From positions 1 through 55,238 of the forward strand of contig JAHLFB010000188.1 in NCBI GenBank assembly GCA_018884025.1: 55,238 bases of DNA, read 5' to 3'. The translations under genes were made by a program, and so were the position numbers. The notes beneath the pieces are model-generated. The model ran no database searches and had not been told where the DNA came from. It saw nothing but the letters and a program-made list of their open reading frames with translations. Of this stretch, positions 8,623-16,128 are shown one piece after another; position 1 is the stretch's first letter; each line of letters opens with the position of its first letter. Source of the DNA: Candidatus Phocaeicola faecipullorum (lineage in GTDB: Bacteria > Bacteroidota > Bacteroidia > Bacteroidales > Bacteroidaceae).

Positions 8623-11600
8623 TTATTGTAATCTTTCGTTTAACATTTTCAGCAATATACAAACATCTAATTCTTCGTTGCCAGACAAAAGTGTATGTAT
8701 CCTATTTTCTATTTTTTTAGCTTCAGCAATTTTAACTTTAGGAAGTCGATAAGTTCTATTTGGCTTAAAATCACCTTTACTAGTTGCCAATTCAAAGTTA
8801 AATGCGATCTCGTCTGTTTCATAATTAATTTCATTAAAAGCAGTGTATCGCTCTAATTCCCCAAATAAATGTGTAAGATTCGACAAGAACAAAGCTTCTT
8901 CCTTATCTTCTATCGTTTCAATCTTTCGATCAAATACCACTAGGCCAATCTTTTCATAAAATTCACGTTTATTATCAGATGGAGCCAAGATCCTATCCAA
9001 AAAAGATTTAGATTTAGCAGTCAGTAAACCTTTATTTATGTTTGAATAACGCTTAACCAATATCTCTTTATAATCTAAATAATTATGAGGCAATCCTAAA
9101 TATCCTACCACTGTTTCTTCAATACGATCAATAAACAGGTCATAGCAAACTACCAGTTCGTGAACGGCAGTTTTTATAAGTTGCAAATACTGAGCAATAA
9201 AATCTTCATTATGAAGATCGTTGTAACCTAAAGCAGCTGGAATATCTTCTAAGAATGCTTTACAAGGATCTTTTGCTGTTGCTAGTATATCTCTGAATTT
9301 AGCAGTAGCATCGTAATCAAATTTGCGAGTTGTTTGGGCATATTTATTCAAGCCTCTATAAAAATTAAAGAACGGACGAATAGTATCCATAAGGGATTTT
9401 GAGGTAATAGTTTCTCCACGTTCTTTATTCAAAAACTCTCTATATTTATTAAATAATTCCAGTTTTATTCCACTTACATCAAAAGCTTTTATTGTAAAAT
9501 CATTTAAATGTTTTTGCAGCAACTCAAAAAGTTCCTTATTAATATTCAAAACAAATGTTTCACCATTATACAGCGCATATTCCTGTTGCTTAATAAACAA
9601 GAATATAGGTAACCAAAAATCGATAACACCTTGTTTCAATTTATAGGGACGCTTTTTTAACATTTTCACCAAATCAGACAGTTTCATGGCTTTTTCTGTA
9701 CTTTTTGCCAGAAAATCAGAACAAACTGTCCATAAAGATTGAAGTTCCGGAGTAATTGGTTCACCTAAAATCCATAAGCCATCCTCATTTTGTCGATGAA
9801 TCCCTGAACTCTTTAGCAATGTATTATATATAGTACGTTCAGGAGGATATTGAGTAGAAGAAAATCCAAAATTTTCTTCTTGCCAATGCCCAATCATAGC
9901 ATCTAACAAATTCACTCTTGCAGAAGAAATAGCAGAACTAATTTTTTGCTTATTAAATAACTCATTTCTAATAATAGGTGTCTCATTATATACATAATCA
10001 CATACTGTCGATAGCAATTTATTAAAATCTTTTCGACTCTTTATAACCTGCTGTTTTCCATTGAAAAACCATTTAACTTGTCCATCTACCATTTCAACGC
10101 AATTATTGATAACTTCATTTAGTAATTGCGTTTCAAAAGCCTTTTGCTTAAGTATTTCTACTTTTGCAATACGATCTTCCAAAACCACATTATCAAGGAG
10201 ATATTGCAATTTCTTTATTTCATATAAATGTTTAACAATTTTTTCTGTATCATCAAAGTAAGCATAAACTATAGCTTTACCTGAAGTTCCAGATAACTCT
10301 ATCATGCGTTCTTTTACATCCTCCAACGGAAATATCAAATTTATAAAACCATCCTCGTCACCTGTTGGTTCTACATCGTACGGTTCATTAGATACAACAA
10401 ACTGAAAATATCGAGGAGTACCAGTTTTATAATATGAAGCAGACGCTACCACAACAGACTTCTTCACATATGGTGCAATTTCTGTTGCAACTAACTTAGG
10501 TACAGGTACAATAGTGGCTGCTTTATATAATTCATCCTCAATGTTTATATCTGTACCCTCAAATAAAATAAACTGAGATTTATATGCAGCGAAGCGAATA
10601 ATTTTATTTGATGTCAATTTTTCAATAATAGTTTTAGGACTTTTTATCCCCAAAGCCTTCGATGCGTAAGTTTCCAAAAAAGCAACGTCCACTATTACAC
10701 CACTATAAAACAAATTTAGCAGGCCAATAGTCTTAACAATTTTGAGTGCATCTTCAATATTGTTTTTGCTTATAACTCCACTTTCGACTCGCTCTATAGC
10801 AACACGAATTGCACGCCAATTTGTAGAGTCAATATTTGATTCTGCTAAAACTGTGTAAAAATTATATATGATATAATCATACACGACAGCCAAATTATAA
10901 GTAGTAGTTTCATTAGGAATAAAACTATTTATAGAATCAGATGTAGTATCATGTAAGAAAGAAAACAATGTTCTCTCATTTTGACCATACCTTTGAATTG
11001 CTAATGTCAAGCACGAAGCTGATACAGCATCCAATGGATAAAGCATCTTCGAAGTTCTTACAGTTAAAGATTCAGATATAATTTTGTTTTTCTTTGCTAA
11101 TGAGAATACCTCAAGGAAATTCTCTTTAGCATCATCCGTCATTAATTTTGATTTGGTTAAACTTTCTGCAGCCAAATATAAAAGTTGTTCTACGGGCTCA
11201 GCAAAAACTAATTCTTTAAAACGACCTTTTACCTTTAGCCACTCATTTCTCTGGGTCTCTGTAAGCTTATAAGCATAGGCTCCAAAATTCTGGTGAAGAG
11301 TGGCAATAAGTATTACATTTCTTGATGAAACATTCACAAATTCAGCAAATGTTTGTAAAAAATACAACTCTTTTTCAGGGTTATTGTTAGCTGCATGCTC
11401 AAGTATCTTTCCAAATTCATCAATAAAAATGAATAAAAATTTGTTTTGAGACTTGAGGTTTATCAAAAGCTTTGTCAATACATTAAAAATATTCTTGCTA
11501 TCCCCTGAAGAAATTATTGACAACTCATTAGCCAGCAATGTTGATAGTGGAGTATAATCCCCTACGATATTCATAAATTCAAAACCATCAGCACCGGCAA

Positions 11601-11832
11601 ACACTTGTCTTTCTGACACCAAATTTGATTTATTATTGAGTAGATCTTGCTCTAATGCCATTAAGAAACTAGACTTTCCAGTCCCGTATGTTCCAATCAT
11701 TAAAAAAGAATGAATTCCTGACTGGAAACTATCTACTATATTCCCATATACCTTTTGAGCATTCGGCGTTACAATGTAATTGAAGTTATCACTAACACCT
11801 TGGCTTATGTTTGTGGATAAATTAAAATTCAT
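8623..11832 (-). CDS. Large P-loop ATPase, BrxC/PglY-like
   Basis: A 1069-aa protein with Walker A GTYGTGKSS at residues 47-55 and Walker B FIFIDEF at about 134-140, followed by a sensor-like strand ILIATLHQNF. The rest is long, mostly helical and without further recognised motifs. The GxYGTGKS P-loop and size resemble BrxC/PglY ATPases of BREX and the large ATPases that accompany DUF4007 proteins in defence islands. It overlaps the DUF4007 gene by 11 nt and is followed 2 bases later by the DndC-like gene. A large AAA ATPase next to a sulfurtransferase suggests a loader or DNA-sensing engine for modification, but that role is inferred. No methyltransferase or PglZ phosphatase is present, so this is not a standard BREX locus. 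Confidence 0.75.
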   Translation of the reverse strand: MNFNLSTNISQGVSDNFNYIVTPNAQKVYGNIVDSFQSGIHSFLMIGTYGTGKSSFLMALEQDLLNNKSNLVSERQVFAGADGFEFMNIVGDYTPLSTLLANELSIISSGDSKNIFNVLTKLLINLKSQNKFLFIFIDEFGKILEHAANNNPEKELYFLQTFAEFVNVSSRNVILIATLHQNFGAYAYKLTETQRNEWLKVKGRFKELVFAEPVEQLLYLAAESLTKSKLMTDDAKENFLEVFSLAKKNKIISESLTVRTSKMLYPLDAVSASCLTLAIQRYGQNERTLFSFLHDTTSDSINSFIPNETTTYNLAVVYDYIIYNFYTVLAESNIDSTNWRAIRVAIERVESGVISKNNIEDALKIVKTIGLLNLFYSGVIVDVAFLETYASKALGIKSPKTIIEKLTSNKIIRFAAYKSQFILFEGTDINIEDELYKAATIVPVPKLVATEIAPYVKKSVVVASASYYKTGTPRYFQFVVSNEPYDVEPTGDEDGFINLIFPLEDVKERMIELSGTSGKAIVYAYFDDTEKIVKHLYEIKKLQYLLDNVVLEDRIAKVEILKQKAFETQLLNEVINNCVEMVDGQVKWFFNGKQQVIKSRKDFNKLLSTVCDYVYNETPIIRNELFNKQKISSAISSARVNLLDAMIGHWQEENFGFSSTQYPPERTIYNTLLKSSGIHRQNEDGLWILGEPITPELQSLWTVCSDFLAKSTEKAMKLSDLVKMLKKRPYKLKQGVIDFWLPIFLFIKQQEYALYNGETFVLNINKELFELLQKHLNDFTIKAFDVSGIKLELFNKYREFLNKERGETITSKSLMDTIRPFFNFYRGLNKYAQTTRKFDYDATAKFRDILATAKDPCKAFLEDIPAALGYNDLHNEDFIAQYLQLIKTAVHELVVCYDLFIDRIEETVVGYLGLPHNYLDYKEILVKRYSNINKGLLTAKSKSFLDRILAPSDNKREFYEKIGLVVFDRKIETIEDKEEALFLSNLTHLFGELERYTAFNEINYETDEIAFNFELATSKGDFKPNRTYRLPKVKIAEAKKIENRIHTLLSGNEELDVCILLKMLNERLQ

Positions 11833-12667
11833 CGTTATTGTAATATCTATTTAGAACTTCTATTGTGTTTATTTTTTTTAAAAATTGTACATTTCTAATA
11901 CCGCTATTATCCGTATAGCTAATTTCTTCCGGGTACTGTTCACTCAATGAGCGAACAATCATCAAGAAAAAAGATATAGGAATACAGAATGTCAATGATA
12001 ATACCTGTAACTTATCAAAAGAAACGGTTTTATCCTCCCCAGCAATATGAACCAATGCAAATAAAACGACCAAAGGATTAACTTGTTCCATAGAGATTTC
12101 GTTAAACGAATATTTTCCTTCATTCTCACGAAGAAGGCCTAATTCTAACAATAGACTTGTATATTCCTCATTAGTTTTTGGATTTGTCGGTGAAAGATAA
12201 GTTTGTAGAAGAACTCTGATATCTTTTTTGACAGTATTTTCATTAAATGTGTTTTTCTGATCAGGAACATTACACTTTCTCTTAATAAAAGCAAGAATTT
12301 GATCCTTATCAAACTCCTTCTTTTCACGTTGCAAATCAACGAATACCAGACGATAAATGCTTGAAAATTCAGTTATTACTAATAAATAGTGAAGAATCCA
12401 TAATGTAAAATTATCCTCTGCATATGGATCTTTACCACCATTATCATCAAAAAGATAACTGGCTATTTTTGTTACTTCATCATCACTCAAAAGCCCAAAT
12501 GCCCTAAGCCAAAATCGGATTGATTGAACCATATTCTTACCAACACCAAGTTTAACGACTGCATCAGGATCTGTAAATTTATTATGACCAACCAAATAAT
12601 CATATCCTTTCTTTAACCACATTGATTTACAAGGGAATGATTCATGACCAGAAAAACAATACCTCAT
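11822..12667 (-). CDS. DUF4007 family protein, first gene of Dnd-like operon
   Basis: A 281-aa protein that opens with MRYCFSGHESFPCKSMWLKK. The GHESFPCKSMWLKKGYD stretch is, from memory, the hallmark N-terminus of DUF4007 proteins, which are encoded beside DndC-like sulfurtransferases and large ATPases in defence islands. No catalytic motif or membrane segment is seen. Its function is unknown, and a DNA-binding or adaptor role is only a guess. It overlaps the ATPase gene by 11 nt. Upstream there are about 160 AT-rich bases to the next gene, where I see no TAnnTTTG element on the minus strand. Confidence 0.8.
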   Translation of the reverse strand: MRYCFSGHESFPCKSMWLKKGYDYLVGHNKFTDPDAVVKLGVGKNMVQSIRFWLRAFGLLSDDEVTKIASYLFDDNGGKDPYAEDNFTLWILHYLLVITEFSSIYRLVFVDLQREKKEFDKDQILAFIKRKCNVPDQKNTFNENTVKKDIRVLLQTYLSPTNPKTNEEYTSLLLELGLLRENEGKYSFNEISMEQVNPLVVLFALVHIAGEDKTVSFDKLQVLSLTFCIPISFFLMIVRSLSEQYPEEISYTDNSGIRNVQFLKKINTIEVLNRYYNNDEF

Positions 12668-12831
12668 TTTATATTATATTTTTAACATTTAAACTTATTA
12701 TACTTCATAAACTATTAAAGTTTAATCATAGAACTCATTTTAAGACAACTATTTAACGGTGTTACAAATAAACCATCCACAAAGACATTATCACCAAATA
12801 GCCTTACCATATTTTAATCTATTCTGTTCAG

Positions 12832-13605
12832 CTACTTCACCAACAAATCCTGAATAAAAACAATCTTGTCTTCCCAGCCATTGGCAAATATATTCGGAGA
12901 ATGTGTAGTAAGTATGAGCTGACAATTCTCATTAAGAGAACGTATCAGACTTATAAGACTGTCCTGCCAACTGATATGAAGAGATATCTCAGGTTCGTCC
13001 ATTAACAGGACATTCGGTTTTTCTTCTTGTAAAAAAACTGTTGTGAGTATCAGTAACAGCTGTTTCTCTCCAGAAGAAAGCTGATCTATCTGCAATATAT
13101 CATCGCTTCCTTCGATAGAGAATGCCAAGGTATTGTTCTTCGGATTAATAATGATTTTCTTTCCGGTTTCACTAAACATTGAATTTACCAAAGCAAAGAA
13201 TTTGTCGATACGCTGCTGTATTTCTACAGCCTTATCAGGAAAATTCAACATTTTCATTCTATAATCGAAAAACGACGTTCCTTCGCCATTTTGATTAATA
13301 ACATGCTTCAATTCCTGAAGCAACATACTTTCTGTCCTTTTCTTCGAATTGGCAGGAATATCAAACGAGCGTATATATGTAACGGGAATACTTATATCTG
13401 TACATTTTACAGCTTCTGCAGGAAGTTTCTTTGACTTTGATGGCTGATAATAATCTGATATAAGATTCAGCAAAGTTGTCTTGCCGGAACCGTTGATGCC
13501 TACAATTATATTAACATCCTCATTTATATTTTTCCAGTCAAAATCTAACCTTCCCCACAATCGGGTTACTTTTACATGTGATATATATTGTGAATTTTCT
13601 TTCAT
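12832..13605 (-). CDS. AAA/ABC-type ATP-binding protein (AAA_21-like)
   Basis: A 257-aa single-domain ATPase from the ATG at 13605. It has Walker A GINGSGKTT at residues 36-44, the ABC signature LSSGEKQ, Walker B VLLMDEPEISLH and an H-loop in LTTHSP. This is the pattern of the AAA_21/OLD-like group of stand-alone ATPases often found with defence nucleases. No TOPRIM or nuclease domain follows, so it lacks the effector part of OLD proteins. The frame can be extended to a GTG at 13623, but a promoter-like TAGTTTTG (13630-13623) overlaps that GTG, which favours the internal ATG. It is separated from the nine-gene operon by about 164 bases and may be an independent gene. Confidence 0.75.
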   Translation of the reverse strand: MKENSQYISHVKVTRLWGRLDFDWKNINEDVNIIVGINGSGKTTLLNLISDYYQPSKSKKLPAEAVKCTDISIPVTYIRSFDIPANSKKRTESMLLQELKHVINQNGEGTSFFDYRMKMLNFPDKAVEIQQRIDKFFALVNSMFSETGKKIIINPKNNTLAFSIEGSDDILQIDQLSSGEKQLLLILTTVFLQEEKPNVLLMDEPEISLHISWQDSLISLIRSLNENCQLILTTHSPNIFANGWEDKIVFIQDLLVK

Positions 13606-13622
13606 GCGATATTTTTTAGTCA

Positions 13623-13630
13623 CAAAACTA
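13623..13630 (-). promoter_or_regulatory. Bacteroidetes-type -7 element before AAA ATPase gene
   Basis: Minus-strand TAGTTTTG matches TAnnTTTG and lies 18 bases before the ATG at 13605. It overlaps the alternative GTG start at 13623, so it helps to decide the start. No convincing -33 TTTG was seen. Confidence 0.45.
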
Positions 13631-13707
13631 ACATTTTTTCAGATAACAAGCAACTTATTATAAAGCTAATGAAAAAATCTCTCAAAATGTCATCCTCAAA
13701 TAACGTA

Positions 13708-14052
13708 CTACACAGTACGACACAAGGATTTCAGCAGCTCCCTATCATCTGATATTATTTTGTCTATTTCTATATGAGTACATGCCTCGTCTTTCAGCAA
13801 CCTTACGGTAGAGGTGTTCTCGTCATCCGAAACATCCCAGGTAAGAAGTACGGTATGTATTTTCAGGGCCTTGAGTTTCTTTACAAGCATCTCGTGGTCG
13901 GCACCACCGGTTATAAGAACTACGAAATCAAACTTTCTTATTGTTGCAAGTTCGTAAGCTTCGAGGGCAAACCATACATCTACACCTTTCTCAATCACAG
14001 TGACATTACTGCCTTTTTGTACTTTCCTAAGATGCTTGTAGTGGATAACTTC
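13708..14052 (-). pseudogene. NYN-domain (LabA/DUF88-like) protein remnant
   Basis: The frame reads IEKGVDVWFALEAYELA, then a hydrophobic strand FDFVVLITGGADHEMLVKKLK, ending in ELLKSLCRTV and a stop at 13708. KGVDV followed by an acidic strand and a GG-D segment is typical of the C-terminal half of NYN (PIN-like) RNase domains. In frame upstream it stays open to 14052 (about EVIHYKHLRKVQKGSN) and is then closed by TAG at 14055-14053. The N-terminal half with the first catalytic aspartates is missing, so this is best read as a truncated remnant. A GTG at 13998 could in principle start a 96-aa product. It is next to the inverted repeat at 14085, which may mark the deletion or insertion boundary. 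Confidence 0.6.
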
Positions 14053-14084
14053 CTATTAAGATGTAAATAAATATTACCTCCAAT

Positions 14085-14120
14085 AATGCTCAAAGTGCTC
14101 AAATGCTCACTATGAGCATT
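14085..14120. repeat. Left copy of 34-36-nt inverted repeat flanking DUF1810 gene
   Basis: This copy contains AATGCTCA-CTA-TGAGCATT, itself a perfect 8-bp palindrome at its right end, preceded by a further AATGCTCA half-site. The reverse complement of 14945-14978 matches it over its whole length except for a 2-base (AA) indel. The pair brackets about 820 bases that contain the DUF1810 gene. Confidence 0.85.
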
Positions 14121-14199
14121 ATTTCGCCCTCATAACAAGGATAACAGACTGTATATCAGCATAATACTACAGTGCAGAAGTTAGCAAAAATCAGCTATT

Positions 14200-14625
14200 C
14201 TAGGAAGAGGTGAGCACTTTCAGCTCCAATGTTTTTGCGCACCTCTCCCCTCCGTAAAATTCATCGAGGACTTCGCCGAATATACTGCCGGGAAGCACGA
14301 TATCAAACAGTGTCATGCTTGATCTGAGTTTAAGTGCGTCAATGCCACCCATTATCCGTTCGATATCCTCTCCATTGTGCTGAAGAAGGGCTTCGGTTAT
14401 CTCAAACAGCCGTTTACGGAGAAGTTCGTTCTGAAGATAGTCTTTGGCTTCCTGGAGCGAGGAAATGCCATAGTATTGGGCGTTATAGCTGAAGCCGAGA
14501 CCTTTTATCTGGGGAAAGATGTACCATATCCAGTGGGTAACCTTACGCCCGTTTCTGATTTCCGCCAGAGCGGTATCATAACTGTCTGCCTGGGCATCGA
14601 TGAATCTTTGCAAAGTGTTATTCAT
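14200..14625 (-). CDS. DUF1810 family protein
   Basis: A 141-aa protein from the ATG at 14625, starting MNNTLQRFIDAQ. The open frame extends another 55 codons upstream to 14790, but that part is low-quality, hydrophobic sequence without a family match, so the internal ATG is chosen. Conserved DUF1810 features include the N-terminal RFIDAQ and the THWIWYIFPQ and GLG segments, followed by a helical domain. The function of the family is unknown; it occurs in many bacteria. The gene is isolated, bracketed by inverted repeats, and has remnants of mobile or toxin-like genes on both sides, so it may have been acquired as a unit. Confidence 0.85.
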   Translation of the reverse strand: MNNTLQRFIDAQADSYDTALAEIRNGRKVTHWIWYIFPQIKGLGFSYNAQYYGISSLQEAKDYLQNELLRKRLFEITEALLQHNGEDIERIMGGIDALKLRSSMTLFDIVLPGSIFGEVLDEFYGGERCAKTLELKVLTSS

Positions 14626-14944
14626 AATGGTAATGTTTTTATATATCAATCTTAATGAAGCTATGAAAATTAAATAAAAAACTGTATAATTGCAATAATA
14701 GTCGAAAATACCAAAACATTTCATACGGGCAAAACTTTCTTTGGGTATTTTTATATTTATCTTTTTTATCAGCTGCCTTTCAATATACATATAGTTAACA
14801 AATTATACACTTGACTTTTACTGTATAAAATAAAGAAAATCATATTCAAGAATGCTCAAATAAATATAAGTGCTCATTTTCAAGTCACAACAAAGCGGTA
14901 TATATAACTGATATTCAACACATACCAGAAAAACACGCAAAAAA

Positions 14945-14978
14945 AATGCTCATAGTGAGCATTTGAGCACTGAGCATT
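14945..14978. repeat. Right copy of 34-36-nt inverted repeat flanking DUF1810 gene
   Basis: This is the reverse complement of the copy at 14085-14120 apart from a 2-base indel. A looser relative (AATGCTCA, 12 bases of AT-rich sequence, then GTGCTCATT) lies nearby at about 14852-14880. The 650 bases from 14626 to 15275 otherwise contain no gene that I can support, apart from the hairpin at 15089 and the promoter at 15212. Confidence 0.85.
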
Positions 14979-15088
14979 GTCACAAAGACACCAAGAAGCA
15001 ATAGAGAATGTTAATATTTTAGTTAAAAGACAAACACATATCGGACAAAATTAGACATCGTAAGAGCAGCCGGAAAAGACACGAAAAA

Positions 15089-15148
15089 AAACACTTCGTC
15101 ATTTGACATAAAACGACGAAACGTTTTACTTCGAATGACGAGGCGTTT
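15089..15148. repeat. Nested palindrome upstream of Rpn remnant
   Basis: The outer arms AAACACTTCGTCATT (15089-15103) and AATGACGAGGCGTTT (15134-15148) pair over 15 bp with two G-T wobbles. Inside the loop, TAAAACG and CGTTTTA form a second perfect 7-bp stem. The sequence shares CGTCATTT and AAACGACGAA-CGTTTT pieces with the long palindrome at 41442-41489. It lies between two genes that diverge, so it is not placed as a terminator. Confidence 0.65.
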
Positions 15149-15211
15149 TGGGCATGAGAAATTCATGCCACTTGAACATCGGGAAACGACACTCAAAAAT
15201 TTCGTTTTTCG

Positions 15212-15243
15212 CTTGTTACTACGCTGACATTTTGCTATATTTG
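15212..15243 (+). promoter_or_regulatory. Bacteroidetes-type promoter before Rpn remnant
   Basis: The -7 element TATATTTG (15236-15243) matches TAnnTTTG, with CTTG at 15212-15215 as a 3-of-4 match to the -33 TTTG at a spacing of 20. The Rpn-like frame starts 33 bases further on. Confidence 0.5.
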
Positions 15244-15275
15244 CAAATGATGGTTTACTATATATTATAACAATT

Positions 15276-15719
15276 ATGACAGACAGGCTTACAGGAGACA
15301 GATACGTCAATCCATATACAGACTTCGGATTCAAGATGCTTTTCGGGACTGAGATGAACAAGGAACTACTGATAAGCTTCGTGAACAGCCTTTTCGACGG
15401 GAAAGAAGTCATTAAGGATCTTACATATCTTAATTCAGAACAACTTTTCACCAAACTTTTTGAGGCTGCTGAAATTGCTAAATTTTCAAAACAGCAGTAC
15501 GACGAATATGAAGAAAGCCTGAAAGCATACAGAGACTGGCAAAATACTATTGAAACGGCCAAGATGAAAAGTCGAGAAGAAGGACGAGTGGAAGGTATTG
15601 AAGTTGGGCGCAGGCTCGAACGTATTGAAATGGCACGAAAATTCAAGGCTTCAGGCATACCGGCAGATATTATTGCCCAAAACACAGGATTGAGCGAGAA
15701 TGAGATTTCTGAATTATAG
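15276..15719 (+). pseudogene. Rpn/PD-(D/E)XK transposase-like nuclease gene with internal deletion
   Basis: The 147-aa frame joins two ends of a familiar family. The N-terminus has YVNPYTDFGFKMLFG and DLTYLNSEQL. The C-terminus has FEAAEIAKFSKQQYDEYEESLKAYRD, a charged REEGRVEGIEVGR helix and a final helix-turn-helix-like segment. Full-length members are about 300 aa and carry the PD-(D/E)XK catalytic core between these parts; here the core is missing, at about residue 56. The reading frame is kept across the join, so a 147-aa product may be made, but it should lack nuclease activity. A promoter lies upstream. The frame on the opposite strand (15023-15685) is a shadow. Confidence 0.7.
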
Positions 15720-15734
15720 TTTTTTCCTGATTTA

Positions 15735-15766
15735 CTTGGAAATTATAATCAAACATCATACATTTG
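15735..15766 (+). promoter_or_regulatory. Bacteroidetes-type promoter upstream of AAA+ gene leader
   Basis: The -7 TACATTTG (15759-15766) and the -33-like CTTG (15735-15738), with spacing 20, lie right after the Rpn remnant stop. A transcript from here would have a leader of about 350 nt before the AAA+ gene. Confidence 0.5.
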
Positions 15767-16128
15767 CAGCGAACACATATGCCGATATCTAAGGCATCAA
15801 ATATAAATTCAAATCATAAACAACAAACTATTATGTCAAAGAAGCAAATCAAAAGGTTTATGGATTAGAAAAAATCATTTTTTATTAATCACAGAACTTT
15901 GATTATTCCAATGGCTACAAAACGATGTGGCAGGGATTGCTATGCTCTTTGACGTACGGGTTCATACCCGACTCTTCGACGGGGAAGAGGGGGTTCTATC
16001 TTTTGAAGGTAACAAGGATTCAGAAACAAGGGAACAAGGTTTTCATCAGAAGAACGACCCGGTTAACTTGTCAACTTGTTAACTCGTTTCTTAACTTAAA
16101 AAACTCAAAAACTTAAATCACGTTGTTT
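15767..16128 (+). other. Long leader with 11-codon ORF and hairpins before AAA+ gene
   Basis: No full gene is supported here. An 11-codon frame (MSKKQIKRFMD, stop TAG at 15866-15868) begins at 15833. Further down there is a short stem CTCTTC/GAAGAG near 15972-15989 and the tandem-unit hairpin listed separately. A 63-codon open frame at 15925 has no recognisable features and is not called. The short ORF plus hairpins could act as a leader-peptide control region, but this is speculation. Confidence 0.35.
16011..16096. repeat. Imperfect hairpin made of tandem AACAAG / CTTGTT units
   Basis: The left arm contains repeated ACAAG units (16011-16041). The right arm has the complementary AACTTGT, AACTTGTT and AACTCGTTTC units (16062-16090). 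The arms can pair imperfectly around an approximately 20-base loop. It ends about 30 bases before the AAA+ start codon. Confidence 0.5.

Larger units (their letters stand above)
470..12667 (-). other. Putative nine-gene Dnd-like DNA sulfur-modification/defence operon
   Basis: Nine minus-strand genes run without any real gap. Junctions are 11-nt, 14-nt and ATGA-type 4-nt overlaps or spacers of 1 to 5 nt. The order is DUF4007, large P-loop ATPase, PP-loop sulfurtransferase, GIY-YIG nuclease, DGQHR protein, PLD-DEAD helicase, 76-aa protein, SMC-like ATPase with CxxC, 193-aa protein. DndC-, DndB- and DndD-like proteins are the known core of DNA phosphorothioation; the other parts are not in the textbook dndBCDE-dndFGH set. 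No cysteine desulfurase (DndA/IscS) gene is visible, so sulfur would have to come from a desulfurase encoded elsewhere. I found no TAnnTTTG promoter in the 160 bases upstream of 12667. One transcript is inferred from spacing alone. Confidence 0.75.

Noticed and set aside
8623-12667. Locus considered as a standard BREX system
   Set aside because: No PglX methyltransferase, PglZ phosphatase, BrxA or BrxB is present; only the ATPase resembles BrxC.
14085-14980. Repeated TGAGCA/TGCTCA units considered as a CRISPR array
   Set aside because: There are only two full copies in opposite orientation with no regular spacers, and no cas gene is present.
15023-15685. 220-aa open frame on the minus strand
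   Set aside because: It lies antisense to the Rpn-like gene and its product is serine/phenylalanine-rich low-quality sequence; it is a shadow.
15925-16116. 63-codon plus-strand ORF upstream of the AAA+ gene
   Set aside because: It has no family features and overlaps low-complexity hairpin sequence; kept only as part of the leader description.
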